A stretch of DNA of 64,000 bases. It comes from Noviluteimonas caseinilytica (GTDB lineage Bacteria > Pseudomonadota > Gammaproteobacteria > Xanthomonadales > Xanthomonadaceae). The notes below the pieces were generated by a model, which saw only the letters and a list, made by a program, of their open reading frames with translations, ran no database searches and had not been told where the DNA came from. A program made the position numbers and the translations under genes. Every line of letters begins with the position of its first letter. Position 1 is the first letter of the stretch. The DNA lies in contig NZ_AP024545.1 of NCBI RefSeq assembly GCF_018406605.1, forward strand, positions 3,162,001-3,226,000, given 5' to 3'. This document shows positions 51,752 to 59,166 of this stretch, piece by piece.

Positions 51752-52482
51752 GAACGGCTGTCCCGCTTGCCCTGCGCGTGCCGATCGATGGTGCTCACGC
51801 TGCCGTGGTTGGCCTGCAGGCGCGCCTCGCCTTCATGCAGCGCGTTGGCCTGCGCGCGCGCTTCCTCGGACTGGAAGCCCGATGCCGGGACGTGCGGTTC
51901 GTGGCCGATGTCCTGCCACGGCGGGGTTTCGCGCGCCTTCGCCTGCTTGGCTTCCAGCAAGGCGCGCGTGTTCTCGAGCGCCTGTTCGGGCGTGATGGAG
52001 GCCGGGCCCTTCGGTGCGGACTTGCGCGGTGCGCGTTTCTTCGCGACGGCGGGCGCGGAAGCGATCGTTTTCGCAGCGGCTTTCTTCGGCGCAGCTTGTT
52101 GCGTCACGACTTTCTTCGCGACTTTCTTCGCTGCCGGTTTCCTGGCGACGGCTTTCTTCGCGACGGCTTTCTTCGAGACGACCTTCTTCGCTGCGGACTT
52201 CTTCGCGGCGACTTTCTTCAGCGCGCGCTTCTTCGGTGCAGCCTTCTTCGCGACGGTGCGCTTGGAGGCGGCCTTGCGGGCGCCGGCCTGCTTCGTGGCG
52301 ACCTTCTTTGCGACGCGCTTCTTCGCGACCTTCTTCGAAGCGGCCTTCTTCGCGGTGGCGCCGCGCTTCGCAGCGACCTTCTTCACCGCCTTCCTGGCGG
52401 AGGTCTTCTTCGTCGCCTTTTTCGCGGCTTTCGCGGCTTTCTTCGCCGCCGTCTTCTTCGATGCCTTCTTCGCGGTCGCCAT
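51748..52482 (-). CDS. Histone H1-like lysine-alanine-rich protein
   Basis: A 244-residue protein. Residues 1-160 are almost wholly Ala, Lys and Arg in AAKKx-type repeats (KKAAKKA, KKVAKKR, KKAVAKK), like the C-terminal tail of histone H1 and bacterial AlgP or histone-like proteins. This highly basic, disordered region should bind and compact DNA. Residues of about 160-244 differ: a short conserved-looking tail with TPEQALENTRALLEAKQAKA and DIGHEPHVPASGF. It is followed by a GNAT gene in a 4-nt GTGA overlap, so the two are coupled. ATG at 52482. Confidence 0.85.
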   Translation of the reverse strand: MATAKKASKKTAAKKAAKAAKKATKKTSARKAVKKVAAKRGATAKKAASKKVAKKRVAKKVATKQAGARKAASKRTVAKKAAPKKRALKKVAAKKSAAKKVVSKKAVAKKAVARKPAAKKVAKKVVTQQAAPKKAAAKTIASAPAVAKKRAPRKSAPKGPASITPEQALENTRALLEAKQAKARETPPWQDIGHEPHVPASGFQSEEARAQANALHEGEARLQANHGSVSTIDRHAQGKRDSRS

Positions 52483-52540
52483 CGCTACTCCTCGACACTC
52501 GGCCAGGTGAGCCGTCCGATTAACACGCGGGACATTCAGC

Positions 52541-52560
52541 GCGGGTGAGCGCTCACCCGC
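52541..52560. repeat. Perfect 20-bp palindrome spanning the rhomboid stop
   Basis: GCGGGTGAGC-GCTCACCCGC is a perfect 20-bp palindrome that contains the rhomboid stop codon. No T-tract follows, so a factor-binding site or mRNA 3' hairpin is equally possible. Confidence 0.6.
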
Positions 52561-53164
52561 CCGGCGCGCCCAGGCGCGAGAGGAAGACCTGCACGACGAC
52601 CGGGTTGGCGAAGATCGCGAACGCGATGCCGTACGCCGCGCCCCAGAAATGCGCGCTGTGGTTGATGTTGCCGTGCGCCTGGCGGTCGGCCCACGCCGAA
52701 TAGCCCAGGAACAGCACGCCGTACACCACCGCCGGGCACGGGATCACGAACACGTAGATGATCCCCCACGGATTGAGCAGCACGTAGGTGAACAGCACCG
52801 CCGCCACCGCGCCCGATGCGCCCAGCGTGCGATAGGTCGCATCGTTGCGATGCCGCAGGTACGTGGGCAGCACCGAGGCGACCAGCGCCGTGATGTAGAA
52901 GATGGGGAACCCCAGCGGCCCCATCGCCTGCGCGTAGTAGCGCTCGGCCAGCGGCCCGAAGAAGAACAGCGTGAACATGTTGAACAGCACGTGCTGCCAG
53001 TCGGCATGCACGAAACCGTACGTCACCAGGCGGTCGTACTCGTGCTTGCGCGTCACCGCCGGCGGCCACAGCACCAGGCGATCGGCCAGGCGCTGGCGTT
53101 CGAACGCCGCCCACGACACGCCGACCGTCAGCGCGATCAGGATCCACGTCTGCATCGATCCCAT
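52553..53164 (-). CDS. Rhomboid family intramembrane serine protease
   Basis: A 203-residue polytopic membrane protein with six helices. The catalytic Ser117 is in LGASGAVAAVLF and His172 in SAHFWGAAYG; HVLFNMFTLFFFG provides the conserved His and Asn of helix 2. It cleaves transmembrane substrates inside the membrane. The ATG at 53164 was chosen; the ATG at 53155 is also possible. It follows the glutathione S-transferase gene after 3 nt on the same strand. Confidence 0.92.
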   Translation of the reverse strand: MGSMQTWILIALTVGVSWAAFERQRLADRLVLWPPAVTRKHEYDRLVTYGFVHADWQHVLFNMFTLFFFGPLAERYYAQAMGPLGFPIFYITALVASVLPTYLRHRNDATYRTLGASGAVAAVLFTYVLLNPWGIIYVFVIPCPAVVYGVLFLGYSAWADRQAHGNINHSAHFWGAAYGIAFAIFANPVVVQVFLSRLGAPGG

Positions 53165-53167
53165 GCG

Positions 53168-53827
53168 TCAGGCCGTCTGCGCAGCGGGCGCATTCGCCCA
53201 TTCGGTGAGCCCTTCGCGCGCGTACAGCTCGGCGAACATCGGCCGCGCGCGCATCATTTGCGCGAACGCCGCCAGGTGCGGCCACTGCGTCGCCGGGCGC
53301 GGCATGCCCCGCGACCAGCGCATCAGCATCGCGAGGTAGAAATCCGCGGCGGTCAAGCGATCGCCCAGCAGGTACGGGCCCTGCTTCGCCAGTTGCGCGT
53401 CCAGGCGCTCCCAGCACGCTTCGATTCGCGGTGCGACGTTGGCGCGCACGGTCTCGGCCAGTGCTTCGCCGGCAGGTTCATTCGGATACCACCACTGGCG
53501 GAACAGCGGCTGCACCGCGTTGGCCAGGTGGAACATCCACTGCTGGTATTCGGCGCGTTGCGGATCATCGATGGCGGGCGCGAAGCGGTGCTGCGGATCT
53601 CGGTCGGCCAGCGTCATCAGCAGTGCGGCGGCTTCGAAGCGCGGCACGCCGTCGAGGACCAGCGTGGGCACCACGCCGTTGGGATTGAGCGCGAGGTAGT
53701 CCGGCGCCTTCTGCGCGCCCGTCGAGGTGTCGACCAGGTGCAGGCGGTGCGGCGCGCCGAGTTCCAGCAGGAGCCAATGCACCACCAGGCTGGCCGCGCC
53801 GGGGCTGTAATAGAGGACCGGTTCCAT
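53168..53827 (-). CDS. Glutathione S-transferase family protein
   Basis: A 219-residue protein with an N-terminal thioredoxin-like domain (VLYYSPGAASLVVHWLLLELGAPHRL) and the helical C-terminal domain (LGDRLTAADFYLAMLMRWSRGM). NPNGVVPTLVLDG and FEAAALLMTLAD are the GSH-binding region; Ser and Pro-rich residues near the start suggest a beta/theta-like GST. The substrate is unknown. ATG at 53827 (MEPVLYYS) was chosen over a much longer frame. It diverges from the M14 peptidase gene. Confidence 0.9.
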   Translation of the reverse strand: MEPVLYYSPGAASLVVHWLLLELGAPHRLHLVDTSTGAQKAPDYLALNPNGVVPTLVLDGVPRFEAAALLMTLADRDPQHRFAPAIDDPQRAEYQQWMFHLANAVQPLFRQWWYPNEPAGEALAETVRANVAPRIEACWERLDAQLAKQGPYLLGDRLTAADFYLAMLMRWSRGMPRPATQWPHLAAFAQMMRARPMFAELYAREGLTEWANAPAAQTA

Positions 53828-53975
53828 CGCCACGCACTCCGCAGTCGGGGGCGCCGATGATCGCATGCGATCCGCGTCCTGCTGACGCCCCGGTGGCAGC
53901 AATAGGCCGAAGGTCACGGCGGGAATGCACGACCCCTCCGCTACCATCGCGGCTCCTTTCGCCGATGGCGCCCTC

Positions 53976-55739
53976 ATGTCCCGACCGACCTTCGCCCTGC
54001 TCGCCGCCAGCCTCGCGCTCGCGTGCGCCATGCCCGCCTTCGGCGCGAAGCCGGACCTGACGACCGTCGCCGAACGCTCGGGCGACGTTCGCACGGGCCG
54101 CTACGACGAAGTAATCCAGTTGTGCGCCGCCTTCGCGCAGGCGTACCCGGACGCGGTCCGCTGCATCGACTTCGGCACCACGCCCGAAGGCCGCCCGATG
54201 AAGGCGCTGATCGCCTCGCGCACCGGCGCGCTCACGCCCGAAGCCGCGCATGCAAAGGGCCTGCCCGTGCTGCTGGTGCAAGGCGGCATCCACGCCGGCG
54301 AGATCGACGGCAAGGACGCAGGCTTCCGCGCCTTGCGCGCGCTGCTCCAGGGCAAGGCCTCGGCCGGTGCGCTCGACAAGCAGGTGCTCGTGTTCGTGCC
54401 GGTGTTCAACGTCGACGGCCACGAACGCTTCGGCGCATGGAACCGCCCCAACCAGCGCGGCCCCGAGCAGATGGGCTGGCGCACCACCGCGCAGAACTAC
54501 AACCTCAACCGCGACTACGTGAAAGCCGACGCGCCGGAGATGCAGGCGATGCTGCGGCTGGTCGATGCGTGGGATCCGATCGCCTACATCGACCTGCACG
54601 TCACCGACGGCGCGAAGTTCGAACACGACGTCGCGATCCAGGTCGAACCCGTGCATGCCGGCGATGCCGACCTGCGAGCCGCGGGCCGCGCGTTCCGCGA
54701 CGCCGTGATCGCCGATGTCGAAAAGCACGGCGGCCTGCCCCTGCCCTTCTATCCCTCGTTCGTCGAAGGCGACAACCCCGCATCGGGCTTCGTCGACGGC
54801 GTGTCGCCGCCGCGGTTCTCCACCGGCTACTTCCAGTTGCGCAACCGCTTCGGGATGCTGGTCGAAACGCATTCGTGGCGGAACTACAAGCATCGCGTGA
54901 AGACCACGTACGACACCGTGCTCGCCGTCGTCGACCAGGTGGCCGCGCACGGCCAGGACTGGCTGCGCATCGCCGCCGCCGCGGACGCGCGCTCGCTCGC
55001 CGGGCAGCCGGTGCCGCTGGATTACGCGGCCACCGACAAGGTCCGCACGATCGACTATCGAGGCTACAAGTACACGCGCACGCCGTCGGACGTGTCCGGC
55101 GCGCTGATGACGCACTACGACGAGACCAGGCCGGAAATCTGGAAGCTCCCGCTGCGCGACGACGTGCAGCCCGGGCACCTGGCCACCGCGCCGCAGGCCG
55201 GTTACCTCGTGCCCGCGGCGCACGCGGCGTGGGTGGGCGCGAAGCTGAAGGTGCACGGCATCGCGTTCACCGTCGTCGACCACGCCTTGCCGAAGCGTGG
55301 CGTGCAGGCGTTCCGCGCGACGAAGACCCAGTTCTCGCCGCGCTCCAACGAAGGCCACCAGATGCTCACCGTCGAAGGCGCGTGGCAGCCCGAGACGCGC
55401 GACGTCGCCGCCGGCGCGCTGTTCGTGCCGATCGCGCAGCCGAAGGCGCGCCTGGTGATGGCGCTGCTGGAACCGCAGGCACCGGACGCGCTCGCCGCAT
55501 GGGGCGAATTCAACACAGCGTTCGAGCAGAAGGAATACATGGAGTCCTACGTCGCCGAAGACGTGGCGCGCGAGATGCTGAAGGACCCGAAGGTCAAGGC
55601 GGCGTTCGACGAAGCATTGAAGGATCCCGCGTTCGCGAAGGATCCCGACGCGCGCCTGGCGTTCTTCGCCAAGCGGCATTCGTCGTGGGACGAGCGCTTC
55701 AACCTGTATCCGGTGCTGCGCCTGGACACGGCGCCCTGA
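53976..55739 (+). CDS. Secreted M14 zinc carboxypeptidase
   Basis: A 587-residue protein with a signal peptide (ASLALACAMPAFGA). The zinc motif is HAGE (His106, Glu109), in GGIHAGEIDGKDAGFRAL; IAYIDLHVTDGAKFEHD supplies the third ligand His. The catalytic Glu lies in GMLVETHSWRNYKHRV. This is a large, probably periplasmic or secreted member of the M14 family; the second half has no clear motifs. The start MSRPTFALL at 53976 places the signal peptide first. A TACCAT at 53942-53947 may be the -10 box. Confidence 0.92.
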   Translation: MSRPTFALLAASLALACAMPAFGAKPDLTTVAERSGDVRTGRYDEVIQLCAAFAQAYPDAVRCIDFGTTPEGRPMKALIASRTGALTPEAAHAKGLPVLLVQGGIHAGEIDGKDAGFRALRALLQGKASAGALDKQVLVFVPVFNVDGHERFGAWNRPNQRGPEQMGWRTTAQNYNLNRDYVKADAPEMQAMLRLVDAWDPIAYIDLHVTDGAKFEHDVAIQVEPVHAGDADLRAAGRAFRDAVIADVEKHGGLPLPFYPSFVEGDNPASGFVDGVSPPRFSTGYFQLRNRFGMLVETHSWRNYKHRVKTTYDTVLAVVDQVAAHGQDWLRIAAAADARSLAGQPVPLDYAATDKVRTIDYRGYKYTRTPSDVSGALMTHYDETRPEIWKLPLRDDVQPGHLATAPQAGYLVPAAHAAWVGAKLKVHGIAFTVVDHALPKRGVQAFRATKTQFSPRSNEGHQMLTVEGAWQPETRDVAAGALFVPIAQPKARLVMALLEPQAPDALAAWGEFNTAFEQKEYMESYVAEDVAREMLKDPKVKAAFDEALKDPAFAKDPDARLAFFAKRHSSWDERFNLYPVLRLDTAP

Positions 55740-55742
55740 GGC

Positions 55743-55892
55743 TCAGTGGCGCTTGAAGTACTGGACCTCGCGTTCGTGCTTCTCCGCCGCGGCGCGGCTG
55801 TCGAACGTGCCGAGGTTGCGGCGCTTGCCGGTCTTCGGATCGACCTTGCGCGAGTACAGGCGGTACTGGCCGTTGGCGAGTTTGCGGATCAT
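55743..55892 (-). CDS. Small basic conserved protein
   Basis: A 49-residue protein, MIRKLANGQYRLYSRK followed by DPKTGKRRNLGTFDSR and AAAEKHEREVQYFKRH. This type is widely conserved in proteobacteria, where the same YRLYSRK-KRRNLGTF-EHEREVQYFKR pattern occurs, but its function is unknown. It starts at ATG 55892 and ends 3 nt from the M14 stop in convergent orientation. The basic, Arg-rich composition suggests nucleic-acid binding. A longer frame upstream is not conserved. Confidence 0.75.
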   Translation of the reverse strand: MIRKLANGQYRLYSRKVDPKTGKRRNLGTFDSRAAAEKHEREVQYFKRH

Positions 55893-56003
55893 GGCGGGCC
55901 TCCGGGTCGCGGTGCCCGTCCATGACAACGCGGCCTGCGTGAAGAACGCGCGGGCGGCCGTGCGGCGTACGATGGCGCCGCCTGTCGAACGGAAACCCTG
56001 GCC

Positions 56004-57032
56004 ATGATCGCCGTGCGCACCGCCCTCGCTGCCGTCCTCGTCGCATCGCTCGCCGGTTGTCCGCAGGAAGTGCCGCCGATGGCGCCTGCGGATACGCCCA
56101 TGCCCACGGAATCGAATTTCATCCACGGCCGCGCGTCCTACCTCGAACGCATCAAGATCCCGCCGGGCGCGGATTTCACCGTGCAACTGATCGACAACCA
56201 GCTCGCCGACACGCCGAAGGCCGTGATCGCGACGACGACGCTCGAGGATGTCGCGGGCCCGCCGTACGATTTCGCGCTGCAATACGATCCGGCAAAACTC
56301 CGCCCGAACGGGCAGTACGGTTTGAGCGCGACGTTGCGCGGTGCGGATGGCGGCTTGCTGTTCGTCACCGGCACGCGCGTGCCGGTGACGATCGGCGACA
56401 CGAAGGTGGTCGAGTTCCGCATGGTGCGGGCGAGCGCAGGCGATGCGCCGCAGCCGGCGGCGCAGCTCAACCGCACGCAGTGGACGTGCGGTGGCATGAC
56501 GTTCGCAGCCGTGTTCGACATGACGAACGGACGCGTGGAACTCGCGTTGCCGGATGGCGCGTTGTCGTTGCCGCAAGCCGTGTCGGCGTCCGGCGCGCGC
56601 TACAACGACCACCTCGGCAACGAATTCTGGACGAAGGGCAGCAGCGGCACGCTGACGCGCGCGGGCGGCAAGAAATCCGATTGCGTGCAGGCCGACGCGA
56701 AGCCCGCGAGCGGATCGGTGTGGGACAAGGCGAAGGCGCGCGGCATCGCGTTCCGCGCGATCGGGACGGAACCAGGCTGGCTCGTCGAAGTCGGCCAGGG
56801 CGAAACGCCGATGCTGCATGCCGAACTCGATTACGGCGAACACAAGTTCGACGCGAAGGTGCAGATGTTGTCGGGCTTGCTGGGGTACGCCTCGACGCAA
56901 GGCCAACCGATGCGCCTGGTGCTGGAGCGCAAGGCGTGCAGCGACGGCATGAGCGACGAGCGCTACCCGGTGGATGCGACGTTCGAAGTCGGCGCGAAGC
57001 GGTACCGCGGGTGCGGCCGTTTCCTCGACTGA
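56004..57032 (+). CDS. YbaY/MliC/COG3650-type multidomain lipoprotein
   Basis: A 342-residue predicted lipoprotein: lipobox SLAGC (Cys19). Residues of about 40-140 resemble YbaY/YscW (RASYLERIKIPPGADFTVQL, LRPNGQYGLSATLRG). A central WTCGGMTFAAVFDMTNGRVELAL region resembles the MliC lysozyme-inhibitor fold (about 155-225). The C-terminal ARGIAFRAIGTEPGWLVEVG with LLGYASTQGQ ... CSDGMSDERYPVDATFEV matches COG3650-type domains. Such proteins are thought to stabilise the envelope and protect it from lysozyme. The ATG at 56004 is divergent from the 49-residue gene. Confidence 0.85.
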   Translation: MIAVRTALAAVLVASLAGCPQEVPPMAPADTPMPTESNFIHGRASYLERIKIPPGADFTVQLIDNQLADTPKAVIATTTLEDVAGPPYDFALQYDPAKLRPNGQYGLSATLRGADGGLLFVTGTRVPVTIGDTKVVEFRMVRASAGDAPQPAAQLNRTQWTCGGMTFAAVFDMTNGRVELALPDGALSLPQAVSASGARYNDHLGNEFWTKGSSGTLTRAGGKKSDCVQADAKPASGSVWDKAKARGIAFRAIGTEPGWLVEVGQGETPMLHAELDYGEHKFDAKVQMLSGLLGYASTQGQPMRLVLERKACSDGMSDERYPVDATFEVGAKRYRGCGRFLD

Positions 57033-57036
57033 CGCG

Positions 57037-57636
57037 TCAGCAGTCCAGGTACTTCCAGTTCCGCACTTTCCCTTCGGCCATCCACGCGACCGCCTGCGCC
57101 AAGCGCTTCGCCCGCGTCTCTTCGCGCTTGGCTTCCTCGATCCAGCCGATGTATTCCCGTTGCTGGCCGGGCGGGAAGCTTTCGAAGGTCTTGCGCGCCT
57201 TCGCGTTCTTCTTGAGCGCGGCCAGCAGGTCCTCCGGCGCCTGCGGCGGCGGCTTCGGCGCGGACTTGCGCGCGGCCGGCGCCTTCACCTTGTCGACGTT
57301 GAGTTGCATCGCACGCTTGATGTGCGCCAGCAATGTCTTCTTCGGCGGCAGGTCCTTGAGCGACGTCATTTTCCCGTAACTGCCCATGCCATCGCGCGGC
57401 GCGCCCTCGCCCACCACGAGCGCGTGCTTCCAGTACCCGAACGACGCGTGCTGCTTGAACGCCGCCATCCCGCACAGGATGCCGCCGCCGTACACGAACG
57501 TCGGCATGCTCCACTTCATCGTTTCCTCCACATCCGGGCACGCCTCGTGGACGATGGCGCGCACGCGTTCGAGGATGGGCCGCGCGAAGTCGGCCTGGGC
57601 GGCGATGTAGGCGTCGATGCGGGGGTCGGTGGTCAT
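57037..57636 (-). CDS. YdeI/OmpD-associated family protein with DUF1801 domain
   Basis: A 199-residue protein. The first part is a DUF1801 fold (DAYIAAQADFARPILERVRAIVHEAC, EETMKWSMPTFVYGGGILCGMAAFKQHASFGYW). After a Lys/Pro linker (APAARKSAPKPPPQAP) the C-terminal part is the YdeI bacteriocin-protection domain (ALKKNAKARKTFESFPPGQQREYIGWIEEAKREETRAKRLAQAV). Function unknown; YdeI homologues affect antimicrobial-peptide tolerance. ATG at 57636 was chosen over a longer frame. It is convergent with the 56004 gene. Confidence 0.87.
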   Translation of the reverse strand: MTTDPRIDAYIAAQADFARPILERVRAIVHEACPDVEETMKWSMPTFVYGGGILCGMAAFKQHASFGYWKHALVVGEGAPRDGMGSYGKMTSLKDLPPKKTLLAHIKRAMQLNVDKVKAPAARKSAPKPPPQAPEDLLAALKKNAKARKTFESFPPGQQREYIGWIEEAKREETRAKRLAQAVAWMAEGKVRNWKYLDC

Positions 57637-57670
57637 GGGGTCCTCCGGCGCACATCCTGCGGGGATCGCC

Positions 57671-58186
57671 TCACGCCCGCAACGCCCAGCGCCCCAACAC
57701 CTCGTACGCCCCTTCCGCACTCGCCATCAGCACGAATCCGTCCACCTGCCAGCGCAACGGCGCAATGGCCGACGGCACCGCGCGTTTCGGATCGCGCAGG
57801 ATCGTCACGTGCGGCACGAAGCGCTCCTCCTCGCGCATCGGCACGGCATGCGCGCGGCACGATTCCGTGAGCGCGTCGTGCAACGCCTGCAAGGGCCGCG
57901 GCGTCACCGCACAGCCGAGCCAGCCGATGCGACGGCCGAAGCGGTCCGCGCGATCGAGTTCGAATGCAAACGGCACGCTTGCGATCGCATCGCCCGCCGC
58001 GCGCGCCGCCGCGACGACATCGTCCGGCAGCGGATCCGTGAAGCCCTGCAGGAAGCGCAACGTCATGTGCAGTTTCGCGGGCTTCGTCGCGCGGCCGCCC
58101 CACGCCAGGTGGAGGCGCGCGGCGTCGTTGGCGATCGCGTCGCGCAGCGCCGCATCCGGTGCGAGGGCGAAGAACAGGTGGCGCAT
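57671..58186 (-). CDS. thpR: RNA 2',3'-cyclic phosphodiesterase ThpR (LigT)
   Basis: A 171-residue 2H phosphoesterase that opens RNA 2',3'-cyclic phosphates and was also called 2'-5' RNA ligase. Both HxTx motifs are visible: HMTL (40-43) and HVTI (126-129). FFALAPDAALRDAI at the start is typical. ATG at 58186; the frame extending upstream lacks homology. It diverges from the guanyl-type ribonuclease gene, which may be coincidence but puts two RNA-processing enzymes side by side. Confidence 0.92.
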   Translation of the reverse strand: MRHLFFALAPDAALRDAIANDAARLHLAWGGRATKPAKLHMTLRFLQGFTDPLPDDVVAAARAAGDAIASVPFAFELDRADRFGRRIGWLGCAVTPRPLQALHDALTESCRAHAVPMREEERFVPHVTILRDPKRAVPSAIAPLRWQVDGFVLMASAEGAYEVLGRWALRA

Positions 58187-58246
58187 CGTGACGACCGATG
58201 ATCCTCGGAAGGAGTATCGTGCGCCCGGTCCCCACTGGAAGGCGAC

Positions 58247-58717
58247 ATGCGCCGACACCTGCGCAATCCCTGGATCTGGGTGGCGGCCGCGATCCTGTTC
58301 GCGGCGTGGCTGTTCTGGCCGCGCACCGTGCAGTCGCCGGCGCCGCACGAAGTCCCGCCCGCACAATCGGCCCCCGCCACCGGCGGCGTGGCGGTCGCGG
58401 ACAGCGCCGCAGTCGACACCGCGCCCCGATCCGCCCCCGCGCTCGACCTGCCGCCCGAAGCGCTGCACACCCTGCAACTGATCGCGCGCGGCGGCCCGTT
58501 CCCGCACCGGCAGGACGGCCAGGTGTTCGGCAACCGCGAACGCCTGCTGCCTCCGAAACCGCGCGGCTACTACCACGAGTACACCGTGGAAACGCCGGGC
58601 GCCGGCAACCGCGGCACGCGGCGCATCATCACCGGCGGACAGCCGGTCGAAGCCTGGTACTACACCGACGATCACTACGCGTCGTTCCGCGCGTTCGATG
58701 GAGCGCGCGCACGATGA
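58247..58717 (+). CDS. Membrane-anchored guanyl-specific (RNase Sa/barnase-like) ribonuclease
   Basis: A 156-residue protein: an N-terminal transmembrane helix (WIWVAAAILFAAWLFW, 9-24), a Pro/Ala linker to about 65, then a microbial RNase domain. The catalytic residues align with RNase Sa: Glu111 (base) in YYHEYTVE, Arg122 and Arg126 in GNRGTRRII, and His143 (acid) in DDHYASF. FPHRQDGQVFGNRE also matches the family. It should cut RNA 3' of G. The helix anchors the nuclease outside or at the membrane, or is a signal that is cleaved. The barstar gene overlaps by 4 nt. Confidence 0.9.
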   Translation: MRRHLRNPWIWVAAAILFAAWLFWPRTVQSPAPHEVPPAQSAPATGGVAVADSAAVDTAPRSAPALDLPPEALHTLQLIARGGPFPHRQDGQVFGNRERLLPPKPRGYYHEYTVETPGAGNRGTRRIITGGQPVEAWYYTDDHYASFRAFDGARAR

Positions 58718-59166
58718 GCGAATCGGGTTGGGAACTGGGGCTGTCGGACGCCGAGAACGCGGGCGTCTATTTCGTCACCGCCGATGACCTCGACACGCTC
58801 GGCGTCGCCGCGCGCGATGCGGGCCTGCACGTGCGCCGCATCGACCTGTCCGGCGGCGAGAAGCAGGCGATCCTGATGCGCATCGCGACCGCGCTGGACT
58901 TCCCGCGCACCTACGGCCGCAACTGGGATGCGTTGTCCGATGCGCTGCGCGACCTGTCGTGGATGCCGGGCACGGGCTACACGCTGCTGTTCGAGAACGC
59001 CGGCGACCTGCAGCAGGACGAAGGCGAAGACTTCGACACGCTGCTGGAGATCCTGGAGGAATGCGCGCAGGACTGGGGCAAGAGCGACGTGCCGTTCTGG
59101 TCGTTCCTGGCGCTGCCCGAATCGGTGTTCGACGAGATCGACGCGGCGGCCTCGCAGGACCACTGA
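58714..59166 (+). CDS. Barstar-family ribonuclease inhibitor
   Basis: A 150-residue barstar-like inhibitor. The acidic binding helix YGRNWDALSDALRDL places Asp72 and Asp76 where barstar has Asp35 and Asp39, the residues that plug the nuclease active site. VRRIDLSGGEKQAILMRIATALDFP precedes it. There is no signal peptide, so it protects the cytosol. The ATG at 58714 overlaps the ribonuclease stop (ATGA), which fits co-translation of inhibitor and toxin. It meets the uup stop with zero spacing. Confidence 0.92.
   Translation: MSESGWELGLSDAENAGVYFVTADDLDTLGVAARDAGLHVRRIDLSGGEKQAILMRIATALDFPRTYGRNWDALSDALRDLSWMPGTGYTLLFENAGDLQQDEGEDFDTLLEILEECAQDWGKSDVPFWSFLALPESVFDEIDAAASQDH

Noticed and set aside
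52014..52523. Ser/Arg-rich 169-codon frame antisense to the histone-like gene
   Set aside because: It is the mirror image of the Ala/Lys repeats; no known protein has this pattern.
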